64,000 bases of DNA from the NCBI GenBank assembly GCA_047602475.1, contig JASGHE010000002.1, positions 558,001 to 622,000 on the forward strand, given 5' to 3'. Positions within the stretch are counted from its first letter, which is position 1; every line of letters starts with the position of its first letter. The notes beneath the pieces are model-generated. The model did not search any database and was not told the DNA's origin. It was given only the letters and a program-made list of their open reading frames with translations. Positions 35,451-44,351 of this stretch are shown here, piece by piece. The stretch is from JAEUIE01 sp047602475. Its GTDB lineage: Bacteria > Planctomycetota > Planctomycetia > Gemmatales > HRBIN36. The translations under genes and the position numbers were made by a program.

Positions 35451-37454
35451 ATGTCCCAACGGAAGGTCGTTTCTGCTTCCTCACCTCATCGCTGGTGGCT
35501 GTCTGGCATCCTGATTCTTGCTGTGCTGGGTATCATCCTCGGAACTCTCCCTGTCGAAGCTGCCGCGCCCCAGGATCGTGCCCCGCAGAAGGCACCTGAA
35601 CTCGAAGGTGGTGTCGCCTGGCTTAACACCACCGGCCCGCTCAAGATGGCTGACCTCCGTGGCAAAGTCGTTCTCCTCGACTTCTGGACCTTCTGCTGTA
35701 TCAACTGCATCCACATCCTGCCCGATCTCGAACGGCTCGAAAAGAAGTACCCCAACGAACTGGTCGTCATCGGCGTCCATTCGGCCAAGTTCAATGCGGA
35801 GAAAGAGACTGGCAACATTCGTGAAGCGGTGTTGCGCTACCACATCGAGCATCCCGTCGTCAACGATGCTGAACATAAGATCTGGAATGCCTACGGGGTC
35901 AACTCCTGGCCGACGTTCTGGTTGATTGATCCTGAAGGCAATGTCGTCGGGCAGACTTCGAGCGAAGGGCAGTACGATCTGCTTGATAAGGTCATCGGTA
36001 AGCTCATCGAAACCCATCGCCAGAAGAAGACGCTGAACACCAAGCCCATCCGCGTCAGCCTGGAGCGTGACAAGATCATGACCCAGGGCAATATGTCGCC
36101 TCTGCTCTACCCTGGCAAGGTTCACGCTGACCCAGCTCACAACAGACTCTTCATCGCAGACAGCTCCAACCACCGCATCGTCATCACCGATCTCGACGGC
36201 AAGAAGCTCGACGTGGCAGGCAAAGGCACCAGCGGCAACACCGTAGGTGGGTTCGATCAGGCTCAGTTCAACGATCCGCAGGGCATGGTACTATTGGGCG
36301 ATACCCTCTATGTCGCTGATCGGAAGAACCACCAGATCAAAGCTCTTGACTTGAAGCAGCGACAAGTGCGTGCCGTCGCCGGCACCGGGATGCAGACCCA
36401 CGACAGACGGGGCGGCCCGGCTTTGCAGACAGGATTGAACAGCCCCTGGGATATTCTTCTCCTCAAGGATCAACTCTACATTGCCATGGCGGGGCATCAT
36501 CAAATCTGGCAGCTTGATCTGGCTCGCAATCAATTGTCCCCCTTTGCCGGCAATGGTCGGGAAGACATCATTGATGGCGGCCTGTCACAAAGCTCTTTCG
36601 CCCAGCCGAGCGGCTTGGCTAGCGATGGTTCCACACTCTACGTCGCTGATTCCGAAGTGAGCGCAGTGCGTGCAGTGCCCCTGAACAAAGCCGACGATGT
36701 GAAGAGTCTGGTCGGCTCCGGGTTGTTCAACTTCGGCGATAAAGACGGTACCGGAGCCAGCGTCCTGCTCCAGCATTGCCTCGGAGTAGCCATGTGGCAG
36801 GGCAACGTGCTGATTGCTGACACCTACAACAACAAGATCAAGCTGCTTGAACCCAAGACCCGGCAGGTGCTGACCTACGTCGGTGACGCCACACCCGGCA
36901 ACACCGATCAGCCGGCCCGGTTCAATGAGCCTGCGGGTATTCATGTGGTCGGCGACAAAGCGTATGTCGCTGATACCAATAACAGCCTCATTCGTGTGAT
37001 CGATCTCAAGAAACGCAGCGTGCAGACGCTCAAGATCACCGGACTGACACCACCCGCCCCAGCTACGCCCAAGCCCAGCTTCCGCAACGTGATCAACGTC
37101 GCCCTAGATCCGAAGGTGTTGCCCGCTTCGGGTGATGTCGAACTGGAGTTCAAGATTGTTCTCGCTGCCGGGCTGAAGATCGATGCTAGTTCACCGATCA
37201 GTTATCTGGTGGAAGGTCTCGATGACCAGAAGAAGCCAGTTCATGAGACGTTCGGTGAACTCTTCGGAACTAAGAAGCTGAAGGTGCCGGTGCAAAAGCT
37301 GACCGGTGCCAAGAAGCTGAAGGTCAGCATCGAGTATTATCCCTGCACCGAAGGTCAGGGCCTGTGTCAGGTGAAGAGTCAATCGTGGGAAATTCCTGTG
37401 ACATTTACCGCACAAGGAGTTCCGACTTTGAAACTGGAAACACGAGGGCAGTAA
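35451..37454 (+). CDS. Thioredoxin-like / NHL-repeat protein (NHLRC2-like)
   Basis: A protein of 667 residues. An N-terminal membrane segment or signal (about 15-37) precedes a thioredoxin-like domain (about 50-190) with DFWTFCCINCIHILPDLE. The C-C-I-N-C active site is the hallmark of the NHLRC2 family. A six-bladed NHL propeller (about 215-530) follows, with repeated LYVADS/T...N-I-R/K-blade phrases such as NVLIADTYNNKIKLL. A C-terminal beta-sandwich (about 545-665) contains YPCTEGQGLCQ. Likely a periplasmic redox protein. The DsbD homologue 83 bases downstream could supply electrons. The ATG at 35451 is chosen for GGAG 9 bases upstream. Confidence 0.85.
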   Translation: MSQRKVVSASSPHRWWLSGILILAVLGIILGTLPVEAAAPQDRAPQKAPELEGGVAWLNTTGPLKMADLRGKVVLLDFWTFCCINCIHILPDLERLEKKYPNELVVIGVHSAKFNAEKETGNIREAVLRYHIEHPVVNDAEHKIWNAYGVNSWPTFWLIDPEGNVVGQTSSEGQYDLLDKVIGKLIETHRQKKTLNTKPIRVSLERDKIMTQGNMSPLLYPGKVHADPAHNRLFIADSSNHRIVITDLDGKKLDVAGKGTSGNTVGGFDQAQFNDPQGMVLLGDTLYVADRKNHQIKALDLKQRQVRAVAGTGMQTHDRRGGPALQTGLNSPWDILLLKDQLYIAMAGHHQIWQLDLARNQLSPFAGNGREDIIDGGLSQSSFAQPSGLASDGSTLYVADSEVSAVRAVPLNKADDVKSLVGSGLFNFGDKDGTGASVLLQHCLGVAMWQGNVLIADTYNNKIKLLEPKTRQVLTYVGDATPGNTDQPARFNEPAGIHVVGDKAYVADTNNSLIRVIDLKKRSVQTLKITGLTPPAPATPKPSFRNVINVALDPKVLPASGDVELEFKIVLAAGLKIDASSPISYLVEGLDDQKKPVHETFGELFGTKKLKVPVQKLTGAKKLKVSIEYYPCTEGQGLCQVKSQSWEIPVTFTAQGVPTLKLETRGQ

Positions 37455-37537
37455 CCCTTTTCTCATACTCCCCGATTTCTCAGCATTAACCCCTATAGTG
37501 ACGATACCAGTAGATGCTTCTCCACGCAGGTTTACTT

Positions 37538-39565
37538 ATGATCCGCTCAGTCTGCCTGTTGCTCCTCCTGCTTCCTTCGTTGGCACTGGCACAGACCAGC
37601 GATCGCATGAAGGTCAGCGCTACTTTGGAACCGAAGGAAGCAGCACCGGGGCAGGTTGTTACCTTCATGCTCCATTTCGATGTTGAGCCGGGGTTTCATA
37701 CCTATCCGGCAGTTCAGGCCGATCCGAATGCCAGTTCTTTCGTCACACTTTTCAAAGTGCCCAAGGATAGTGCGCTCGAAAAAGCGGGGCCGGTCAAGGA
37801 ACCTAAAGCGGAGGAGAAGTTAGAACCTGAACTGAAAGCGACGGTGGGTTATCTGCATGGCTCAGGTGATTTTGAAGTGCCTTTCAAGGTGAAAGCTGGC
37901 ACGCCGCCTGGGCCTGTGAAGGTGAGCATTAAAGTTGATACCCAGGTGTGCAGCACCACTTGCGAGCAGTTCATCCAGACGTTCGATTTCGAGTTCAAAG
38001 TCCTTCCTGGCGGTGTTGCCGCTCCAGCAATTCCCGTGAAACAAGCTGTGCCTAACAAGCAAGCTGTACAAGTACCCGACAAAGAGAAGCCTGTTGTCGT
38101 TCCGGCCCCCGATAAAATCAAAGCTGCTGACAAGGTGCCCGTCACAGATCGGACACTCTGGAGCATCCTTCTCGAAGCCGCGGGCTGGGGGTTCGTCTCA
38201 CTACTGACACCCTGCGTATTCCCGATGATCCCCATCACGGTGAGCTATTTCCTCAAGCAAAAGGAAGGCCGCAACGCACTGAAACACTCCTTTGTTTACA
38301 CTGGTACCATCATTGTCGCTCTGGCCATATTCATCTTCGCCTTTGTCGATGTTGCCCAAAAGCTCTCAACTTATTGGGCTACCAATCTCTTCTTCAGCCT
38401 GCTGTTGGGTATCTTTGCCCTGAGTTTACTTGGCATGTTCGAGATCAGGCTGCCAACATTTCTTTCTAACTGGACGTCCAAAGGCCAGGACAGTAGTGGC
38501 TACCTTGGCACCGTTTTCATGGCCCTCACGTTTATCATCATCAGTTTTTCGTGTATGTCCCCCATCGTAGGGCTTTTCGCTGCTCTAAGTACAGCAGAGA
38601 AACCAACGATTTGGAATATTCTCGTCGCTCTCGTCTTCGCCACTTGTTTCGCGCTTCCGTTCTTTGTGTTGTCGGTATTCCCAACCATTCTGAAGAAACT
38701 GCCGAAGAGCGGCGGTTGGCTGAACAGTTTGAAGGTGATCTTGGGGATGCTGGAACTAGCCGCTGCCCTCAAGTTCCTGAGGCAGACTGAAATCAATATC
38801 AAAGCCAATCGCGTCGATTACCTCACTTATGATGTGGTGCTGGCCTGCTTCATCGGACTGTCGTTCATCGCCGGCATGTATCTGTTGCGATTCTTTCGGA
38901 TGCCTCATGATGATGAGGACTATAACCAAAAGCCAGTAGGGGTTGGTCGATTCATGTGGGCGTTTGGATTTATCAGTCTGGGTATCTACCTGTTCCCCGG
39001 CATGTTCTGGGCACCGACCGGGGAAAAGCATCGCCCCGCTGGTGAAGTCTTTGACTGGATTGATTCGTTCCTGTTACACGGAGACGACACGAGGCCGCTG
39101 GTCATGAGCCATAACTCCGAAGCAGCCCCCATCGAATTAAAATGGCATGGATTCCTGAAGGATGCGCTGGCCGATGCCAAGGCCAACAAACGCCGCATCT
39201 TCATTGATTTCACCGGCATCAACTGCACGAACTGCACCAAGAACGAACGTGCCATCTTCAGTAAGAACGATATCAGAGCGGAGTTTCAGAAATACACATT
39301 ACTCAAGCTCTATACCGACGTGGTACCGTTTGAGTTTTACCCTACCGACAAGCTTGATGCCACCACGCCTGTCGAGCAGGAGAAAGATGGCGAAGCTAAT
39401 CGCCTTTTTGAAAAGAATCGGTTCAACACTACGGAGTTGCCCTTTTATGTGATCGTCGAACCCGATGGGGATGATTTCAAGATTATCGCCAGGAACTCTG
39501 TGGGGCTGATTCGAGACAAGGATGAGTTCCTCAAGTATCTGAAGGACAACACCGGGAAGAAGTAA
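37538..39565 (+). CDS. DsbD-like thiol:disulfide interchange protein
   Basis: A protein of 675 residues. Signal peptide (1 to about 18), then a DsbD-alpha-like domain (about 20-155) with the pair CSTTC. A Lys/Pro-rich linker leads to a CcdA-type membrane domain (about 205-500) with LLTPCVFPMIPITVSYF and a second Cys in IISFSCMSPIVG, giving the two membrane cysteines. A C-terminal thioredoxin domain has FTGINCTNCTKNE. It passes electrons from cytoplasmic thioredoxin to periplasmic partners, for example for cytochrome c maturation; the window encodes several c-type haem proteins. The ATG at 37538 gives the signal peptide. Confidence 0.9.
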   Translation: MIRSVCLLLLLLPSLALAQTSDRMKVSATLEPKEAAPGQVVTFMLHFDVEPGFHTYPAVQADPNASSFVTLFKVPKDSALEKAGPVKEPKAEEKLEPELKATVGYLHGSGDFEVPFKVKAGTPPGPVKVSIKVDTQVCSTTCEQFIQTFDFEFKVLPGGVAAPAIPVKQAVPNKQAVQVPDKEKPVVVPAPDKIKAADKVPVTDRTLWSILLEAAGWGFVSLLTPCVFPMIPITVSYFLKQKEGRNALKHSFVYTGTIIVALAIFIFAFVDVAQKLSTYWATNLFFSLLLGIFALSLLGMFEIRLPTFLSNWTSKGQDSSGYLGTVFMALTFIIISFSCMSPIVGLFAALSTAEKPTIWNILVALVFATCFALPFFVLSVFPTILKKLPKSGGWLNSLKVILGMLELAAALKFLRQTEINIKANRVDYLTYDVVLACFIGLSFIAGMYLLRFFRMPHDDEDYNQKPVGVGRFMWAFGFISLGIYLFPGMFWAPTGEKHRPAGEVFDWIDSFLLHGDDTRPLVMSHNSEAAPIELKWHGFLKDALADAKANKRRIFIDFTGINCTNCTKNERAIFSKNDIRAEFQKYTLLKLYTDVVPFEFYPTDKLDATTPVEQEKDGEANRLFEKNRFNTTELPFYVIVEPDGDDFKIIARNSVGLIRDKDEFLKYLKDNTGKK

Positions 39566-40430
39566 CAGAAGTCAGTCTCGTGCTCCTTCTTCGTCCCAAC
39601 CCCGTAAGTGTCTCGAAGAAATTTACCGGATAGGCTTCTTTCACCAGACGAGGCAATACTTCCGCAGCCTTGCCTTCCAGCCAGATACTGTCGAACTCAC
39701 TACTTCCGGGATTGATCTCGATCACCGGCACATGGCGCAGCTTAACCTTCACTGGCAGGGTACAGGCAGGAAAGACTTGAGCCGACGTTCCGACCACCAC
39801 CATCAGATCACACCAATCAGCATCTTCCGTAGCCTGTGACCAGTCTGGCTCAGCCAGGTTATCGTGGAAGAGCACAATACTGGGCCGGGTAATGCCTCGC
39901 CAACTGAGGCCAAGGATTTGGTGAAAGCTGCGGAGCAGCTTCATGATCGTGACTGATCCATTGAGCATTACATGCAGATGCTCCACCATGCGCAACAGAT
40001 CAGCCTTAGTCAGCCTGCGAATGAACGTACCACGACTATCGACAATTTTGAACAGGCTGCCATGCACTTCACGCACTCGCTGACTGCCTGCTTCTTGATG
40101 CAGATTGTCGACGTTCTGAGTGATCACGGTGACTGTCGTCTTCTCCGCCAGGTTGGCAATGGCACGATGGGCGGCGTTGGGTTCAGCTCTGGCAATCGGT
40201 TCAATCACAGCCAGGATGAACCGTGCTACTAAAGCCGGATTTTGCCAGGCTTCGTGCATCAGTCCTTTCCAGTTGGCGAATCGCTCAGGGGGGAACTCTC
40301 GCCATAGGCCGGCATCATCACGAAACGTCGGGATGCCGCTCTCGGCGGAGATGCCGGCACCGGTGAACACCGTGACCTTCCTGGCTTGCCGTAACACCCT
40401 GGCTGCTTCTGTCAATCGTGACATTTCCAT
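39531..40430 (-). CDS. Sir2 family NAD-dependent protein deacylase, zinc cysteines missing
   Basis: A protein of about 299 residues. NAD-binding motifs are intact: VFTGAGISAESGIPTFRDD, VTVITQNVDNLHQEAG, and VHGS with the catalytic His. VVVGTSAQVFPACTLP and IEINPG match the C-terminal Rossmann part. The small domain after VHGS, which normally holds C-x2-C and a second Cys pair around a structural zinc, has no cysteine pairs here. It is replaced by a helical segment (LTKADLLRMVEHLHVMLNG). Activity may persist without zinc but is untested. Its 3' end overlaps the convergent DsbD gene by 35 bases. ATG 40430 has AGGAG upstream. Confidence 0.85.
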   Translation of the reverse strand: MEMSRLTEAARVLRQARKVTVFTGAGISAESGIPTFRDDAGLWREFPPERFANWKGLMHEAWQNPALVARFILAVIEPIARAEPNAAHRAIANLAEKTTVTVITQNVDNLHQEAGSQRVREVHGSLFKIVDSRGTFIRRLTKADLLRMVEHLHVMLNGSVTIMKLLRSFHQILGLSWRGITRPSIVLFHDNLAEPDWSQATEDADWCDLMVVVGTSAQVFPACTLPVKVKLRHVPVIEINPGSSEFDSIWLEGKAAEVLPRLVKEAYPVNFFETLTGLGRRRSTRLTSVTSSRCCPSDT

Positions 40431-40548
40431 GAACCTGGCTCCTGCGGTAACATCCGTTGACGTGACCCATATCATTAAGTTATGGTTCACCTACCTGTCT
40501 AGGGGTAGTGTTTGCTGGTTGACTCAATCAGCCTGAGGATTGCGCGTC

Positions 40549-41040
40549 ATGTCTGCCGAAGCGGAGTTGTACTACATTTGCCAGCCGTACGGAGAGCGAC
40601 CTGTCGCACATCCGGTGACGTTCCTCAGCGTGCAGGCGTTTCTGACCGATGAGAATGCCTGCCGGGCCTTGTGGGACTTCATCGCTACTCAGTTCCGTAC
40701 CCGGCACAAGTTCCTCACCATCTGGCAATCGGTGAGGCATGTGGCCATGATCCAGGATCCGCAGACAGCGATGATTAAGGGTATGCTGCTGGTCACCGCT
40801 CCGGTTAACTGGCAGATTGATTATGTCGTCGTTCACCCCGATGCCCGCCGACAGGGCATCGCTGCGGCTCTGGTCAAGCAAACGGTCAACGAAGCCTGGC
40901 GTCGGGGTGTGCCCTATGTGATGCTGACGAGCAAAGAAAGCCTCAGACCTTTGTACGAAGGCGAATGTGGCTTCACCGTCGTCAGCCGCCTGGATACGAA
41001 ACGAAACACCACGGCTGAGACGCCGGAGAAGAAACAATAA
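40549..41040 (+). CDS. GNAT family N-acetyltransferase
   Basis: A protein of 163 residues. The acetyl-CoA motif A reads IDYVVVHPDARRQGIAAALV (R/Q-x-x-G-x-A type) near residue 90, followed by YVMLTSKESLRPLYEGECGF, the usual motif B with the Tyr general acid. Substrate unknown. ATG at 40549 follows TGAGGAT. It lies 36 bases upstream of glmS and reads in the same direction, so cotranscription is likely, but no functional tie to amino-sugar synthesis can be shown. Confidence 0.82.
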   Translation: MSAEAELYYICQPYGERPVAHPVTFLSVQAFLTDENACRALWDFIATQFRTRHKFLTIWQSVRHVAMIQDPQTAMIKGMLLVTAPVNWQIDYVVVHPDARRQGIAAALVKQTVNEAWRRGVPYVMLTSKESLRPLYEGECGFTVVSRLDTKRNTTAETPEKKQ

Positions 41041-41076
41041 ACTGCACTCCGGATGAGCGTGAGAAGCGAGGATGTG

Positions 41077-42906
41077 ATGTGTGGCATTGTAGGTTACACC
41101 GGGTTTCGTGAGGCGGAGAACATCCTCGTCGAAGGGCTGCGCCGCCTCGAATATCGTGGCTACGATTCCGCCGGCGTGGTGACGCAGACGGGCCCGACAC
41201 TGCATTTGCGCAAGAAAATGGGCCGCATCGCCAACCTGGCGTCCATGCTCGCTGACCAGCCTTCGCCCGGCACTACCGGTTTGAGTCACACCCGGTGGGC
41301 CACCCACGGCGGCGTCAACGATACCAATGCCCACCCCCATCTGGGCGGACATGATGGTATGCTGGCTGTCGTTCACAATGGTGTGATTGACAACTACATG
41401 GCACTGAAGGCCCAGCTCAAGGAGCTGGGTTACAGCTTCAAGAGCGATACCGATACCGAAGTCGTCGCTCATCTCATCGCCCATCACTACGAAGGCGACC
41501 TCGTGGCAGCCATTCGTAAAGTGCTGCCGGTGCTGAAGGGTACCTATGGCCTTGCCGTTGTGAGCAAGCGTGATCCGGGTTTGATTGTCGGTGCCCGTCT
41601 CGGCAGTCCGCTGGTGCTCGGTGTCGGGGAGGGGGAAGCGTTCCTGGCTTCCGACCCTAGCGCCTTGCTGGGTTACACCAAGCGAGTCGTCTATCTGACA
41701 GATGGCCAGCTCTGCACGCTCACTCCTGAGACATATCGTATCTTTGATCGAGATGAACTTCCCGCTGAGATCAACATCGAAGAGATCGACTGGAAGCCTG
41801 AAGACGCTGAGAAGGGGTCTTTCCCCCACTACATGCTGAAGGAAATCTACGAGCAGCCCGAATCGCTTCAGGCTGCGATGCGAGGCCGACTCGATTCTGA
41901 TGCGATGACCGCTCACTTTGGCGGCCTGAATCTCGATGCCCAGAAGCTACGTCAGATCGAACGAGTGATCCTCACCGCTTGCGGCACCAGTTACCACTCC
42001 GGCCTTGTGGCTGAGTATCTCTTTGAAGAGTTCGCCCGTCTGCCGGTTGAAGTCGAGTATGCCAGCGAGTTCCGCTATCGTAACCCGCCCATCGATCGTA
42101 ACACGATCATGTTCTCGATCACCCAGTCGGGCGAGACCGCAGACACCTTGGCAGCGATGCGGGAAAGCAAACGCATGGGCCACCCGACGCTGTCGATATG
42201 CAATGTCGTCGGCAGCACCATCGCCCGTGAAGCGGATGGCGGTGTCTACCTCCACGCCGGCCCCGAAATCGGCGTGGCTAGCACGAAGGCTTTCACCTCG
42301 CAGGTGGTTGTCCTTACTATGCTGGGGTTGCTCTTTGGCCGCATGAGGCACTTGTCCTATACCCAGGGCGAGCGCATCCTCAATGAGCTGAAACAACTGC
42401 CCGATCAGGTACGACGAGCTTTACAATGCCATCAGCGTGTTAAAGAGGTAGCAGCCAAGTATGCTCATGTCCGCAATGTTCTTTATTTGGGACGCCAGTA
42501 TCTCTACCCCGTTGCCCTGGAAGGCGCGCTCAAATTGAAAGAAATCAGCTACATCCATGCCGAGGGCTACCCTGCTGCTGAGATGAAGCATGGCCCGATT
42601 GCCCTGGTTGATGCGGAGACACCCTCGGTGTTTCTGATGCCCCGAGGCAGTGTCTTCGACAAGGTCATGAGCAACCTCGAAGAGATCAAAGCCCGTGGCG
42701 GTCCGATCATTGCCATCGCCAGCGAGAATGATGATGACGTTGCCCATCGGGCTGACGATGTGATTTATGTCCCCGATGTGCCCGAATACTTGCAACCCAT
42801 CGTCGTCGCCATCCCGCTGCAACTGCTGGCTTACGAGATCGCTCTCCTCCGAGGCTGCGATGTCGATAAGCCCAGGAACCTGGCAAAGAGTGTGACGGTT
42901 GAATAA
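41077..42906 (+). CDS. glmS: Glutamine-fructose-6-phosphate aminotransferase (isomerising)
   Basis: Makes glucosamine 6-phosphate for peptidoglycan and lipopolysaccharide. The protein is 609 residues, the same length as the E. coli enzyme. It begins MCGIVGYTG, with Cys2 as the glutaminase nucleophile after Met removal, which fixes the start at 41077 rather than 41053. RWATHGGVNDTNAHP and HNGVIDNY belong to the Ntn-hydrolase domain. Two SIS domains follow: CGTSYHSG near residue 304 and QSGETADTLAAM. The C-terminus is DKPRNLAKSVTVE, the conserved lid. No glmS ribozyme-like leader is visible. Confidence 0.96.
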   Translation: MCGIVGYTGFREAENILVEGLRRLEYRGYDSAGVVTQTGPTLHLRKKMGRIANLASMLADQPSPGTTGLSHTRWATHGGVNDTNAHPHLGGHDGMLAVVHNGVIDNYMALKAQLKELGYSFKSDTDTEVVAHLIAHHYEGDLVAAIRKVLPVLKGTYGLAVVSKRDPGLIVGARLGSPLVLGVGEGEAFLASDPSALLGYTKRVVYLTDGQLCTLTPETYRIFDRDELPAEINIEEIDWKPEDAEKGSFPHYMLKEIYEQPESLQAAMRGRLDSDAMTAHFGGLNLDAQKLRQIERVILTACGTSYHSGLVAEYLFEEFARLPVEVEYASEFRYRNPPIDRNTIMFSITQSGETADTLAAMRESKRMGHPTLSICNVVGSTIAREADGGVYLHAGPEIGVASTKAFTSQVVVLTMLGLLFGRMRHLSYTQGERILNELKQLPDQVRRALQCHQRVKEVAAKYAHVRNVLYLGRQYLYPVALEGALKLKEISYIHAEGYPAAEMKHGPIALVDAETPSVFLMPRGSVFDKVMSNLEEIKARGGPIIAIASENDDDVAHRADDVIYVPDVPEYLQPIVVAIPLQLLAYEIALLRGCDVDKPRNLAKSVTVE

Positions 42907-42908
42907 GA

Positions 42909-42964
42909 AGTGCTGAGTGCTGAGTCCTGAGTGCTAAGTTACTCAGGACTCAGCACTCAGCACT
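42909..42964. repeat. 24-bp perfect inverted repeat built of CTGAGT units
   Basis: Two 24-base arms separated by 8 bases pair perfectly. Each arm is a run of near-tandem AGTGCTG / AGTCCTG heptamers. It begins 3 bases after the glmS stop and is followed by GACTGTTTTG, so it may end glmS transcription. Related units recur at 44316-44345. Confidence 0.8.
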
Positions 42965-42976
42965 CAGGACTGTTTT

Positions 42977-43336
42977 GTGGCTCGCTGTGACCAAGGTTAT
43001 CTCTGTGACGTCTGCGGTGAGGAAGTCGAGAACCTCATCGACTCCGATCTCTACCTGCGCTATATCCTCGGCGAGGTGGCGCCCGAGGCGTTGACCCAAT
43101 CGAAGGAAAGGCACCAGCGCTGCAACCCGGCAATGGCACAGTTCATAGTTGATCCCCGATTTGATCCGGTGATCTGCGATGGGCCTTTCAGTAAGTTTGA
43201 GATGGATGCAGAGTTTGTTCGTACCGAAGAGGCCCGTATCACCAAAGGTTGGCAGCGATTACAAGAGATACCCTCGCTGGGTATCGCTGTGACTGAATAT
43301 CCCCTGTCTGAAGTTCGTGCAAGCTGGGGGGCTTAA
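42977..43336 (+). CDS. Conserved hypothetical protein with CxxC motif
   Basis: A protein of 119 residues starting at GTG (42977). It opens with CDQGYLCDVCGEEVENL, then DLYLRYILGEVAPEAL and ERHQRCNPAMAQFIVD. The C-x2-C plus later H-x3-C arrangement suggests a small zinc site. I believe close relatives occur in many planctomycetes, often without annotation; function unknown. It is bracketed by inverted repeats on both sides, which may separate it transcriptionally from glmS and dapB. Confidence 0.65.
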   Translation: MARCDQGYLCDVCGEEVENLIDSDLYLRYILGEVAPEALTQSKERHQRCNPAMAQFIVDPRFDPVICDGPFSKFEMDAEFVRTEEARITKGWQRLQEIPSLGIAVTEYPLSEVRASWGA

Positions 43337-43341
43337 AGACA

Positions 43342-43420
43342 AGTTGTCAGTTGCCAGTTTTCAGTTGTCAGAAAATCAAGCACGATATCACTGACAACTA
43401 ATAACTGACAACTGACAACT
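43342..43420. repeat. 30-bp inverted repeat built of GTTGTCA units
   Basis: Left arm 43342-43371 and right arm 43391-43420 are inverted with three mismatches. Each arm is a short run of AGTTGTC / AGTTGCC / AGTTTTC-like heptamers. It lies between the hypothetical gene and dapB. Confidence 0.75.
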
Positions 43421-43468
43421 GATTACTACAACAACTCCATACGATGCATCGTGTGGGAGTAATTAAAG

Positions 43469-44272
43469 ATGGCGAACCCCCTTTCTCTTCTGGTCAACGG
43501 CGTGTGCGGCCGCATGGGCTTCCGTGTCGTTCATCTGGCTATGGATGATGATCGTTTCCAGGTGGCAGCCGGGCGTGAACATTCCGACCATCCGAAGTAC
43601 GGCCTCGATCTGGGCCAAGTGATGGGTCTGCCCAGTCTGGAAGGCATTCGCATCACGCACGAATGGCCGAAAGATCGCCGCATAGACGTAGTCATTGATG
43701 TCTCTTCGCCCGAAGGAACTGCAGCACTCTTACCGATGTGCCGAGCGGACAAGATCCCGATGATTGTGGCCACTACGGGACACAGCGTCGAGCAGATGGC
43801 TAGTCTCAAAGAAGCAGGCCATGATATGCCGTTGCTCGTTGCCGCCAATCTGAGCCTGGGCATGAACCTGATGATGAAACTGGTGGGCCAGGCAGCCTCG
43901 GCACTTCGTACCCAGGATTTCGATATTGAAATCATCGAACGGCATCACCGCTTCAAGAAAGACTCCCCCAGCGGGACTGCCCTGCGATTGTCCCAGGTCA
44001 TTCAAGAACAAGTGGGCGATGTGCCTGTTCGCCATGGCCGGGAAGGTATCGTCGGTGAACGCTCCAAGCAAGAAATTGGTATTCATGCCGTCCGGGCCGG
44101 CGATCATGTCGGTGACCACACCGTTCTCTTCAGCACGCTCGGCGAGACACTCGAACTCCAGCACAAAGCCAGCAGTAGAGACGCTTTCGCCAAGGGTGCC
44201 CTCGAAGCAGCAGCCTTCCTCGTGAGCAAAGGCCCGGGGTGGTACTCAATGGCTGACGTACTGGGGTTGTAA
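43469..44272 (+). CDS. dapB: 4-hydroxy-tetrahydrodipicolinate reductase
   Basis: The reductase of the lysine/diaminopimelate pathway, making tetrahydrodipicolinate. The protein has 267 residues, standard length. The N-terminal NAD(P) motif is VNGVCGRMG, and the catalytic and substrate motif is EIIERHHRFKKDSPSGTA (His-His pair and Lys). GDHTVLFSTLGETLEL-like and ASSRDAFAKGALEAAAFL close the C-terminal part. ATG at 43469. It is flanked by short-unit repeats on both sides; other dap genes are not in the window. Confidence 0.95.
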   Translation: MANPLSLLVNGVCGRMGFRVVHLAMDDDRFQVAAGREHSDHPKYGLDLGQVMGLPSLEGIRITHEWPKDRRIDVVIDVSSPEGTAALLPMCRADKIPMIVATTGHSVEQMASLKEAGHDMPLLVAANLSLGMNLMMKLVGQAASALRTQDFDIEIIERHHRFKKDSPSGTALRLSQVIQEQVGDVPVRHGREGIVGERSKQEIGIHAVRAGDHVGDHTVLFSTLGETLELQHKASSRDAFAKGALEAAAFLVSKGPGWYSMADVLGL

Positions 44273-44280
44273 ACACAAAA

Positions 44281-44345
44281 AGTTGTCAGTTATCAGTTGC
44301 CAGTTGTCAGAGCAACTGAGCACTGAGAACTAAGCACTGAGAACT
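44281..44345. repeat. Mixed repeat: GTTGTCA-type arm joined to CTGAGAACT-type arm
   Basis: Bases 44281-44310 repeat the left arm of 43342-43371 with few changes. Bases 44316-44345 are instead CTGAGCACTGAGAACTAAGC-like, related to 42941-42964. The two halves do not pair well with each other, so the unit looks chimeric. It ends 6 bases before the nuoB start and occupies its ribosome-site region. Confidence 0.65.
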
Positions 44346-44351
44346 ATTCGG

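Noticed and set aside
41041..41076. glmS ribozyme upstream of glmS
   Set aside because: Only 36 bases separate the GNAT stop from the glmS ATG, too short for the ribozyme, and no core motif is present.
40528..41916. 462-codon minus-strand frame opposite the GNAT gene and the start of glmS
   Set aside because: Length results from high GC and codon bias of glmS; its sequence has no recognisable family and it overlaps two clear genes.
42909..44345. CRISPR array suggested by regularly spaced short repeats
   Set aside because: The units are heptamer-like and directly abutting, with no unique spacers and no cas genes.
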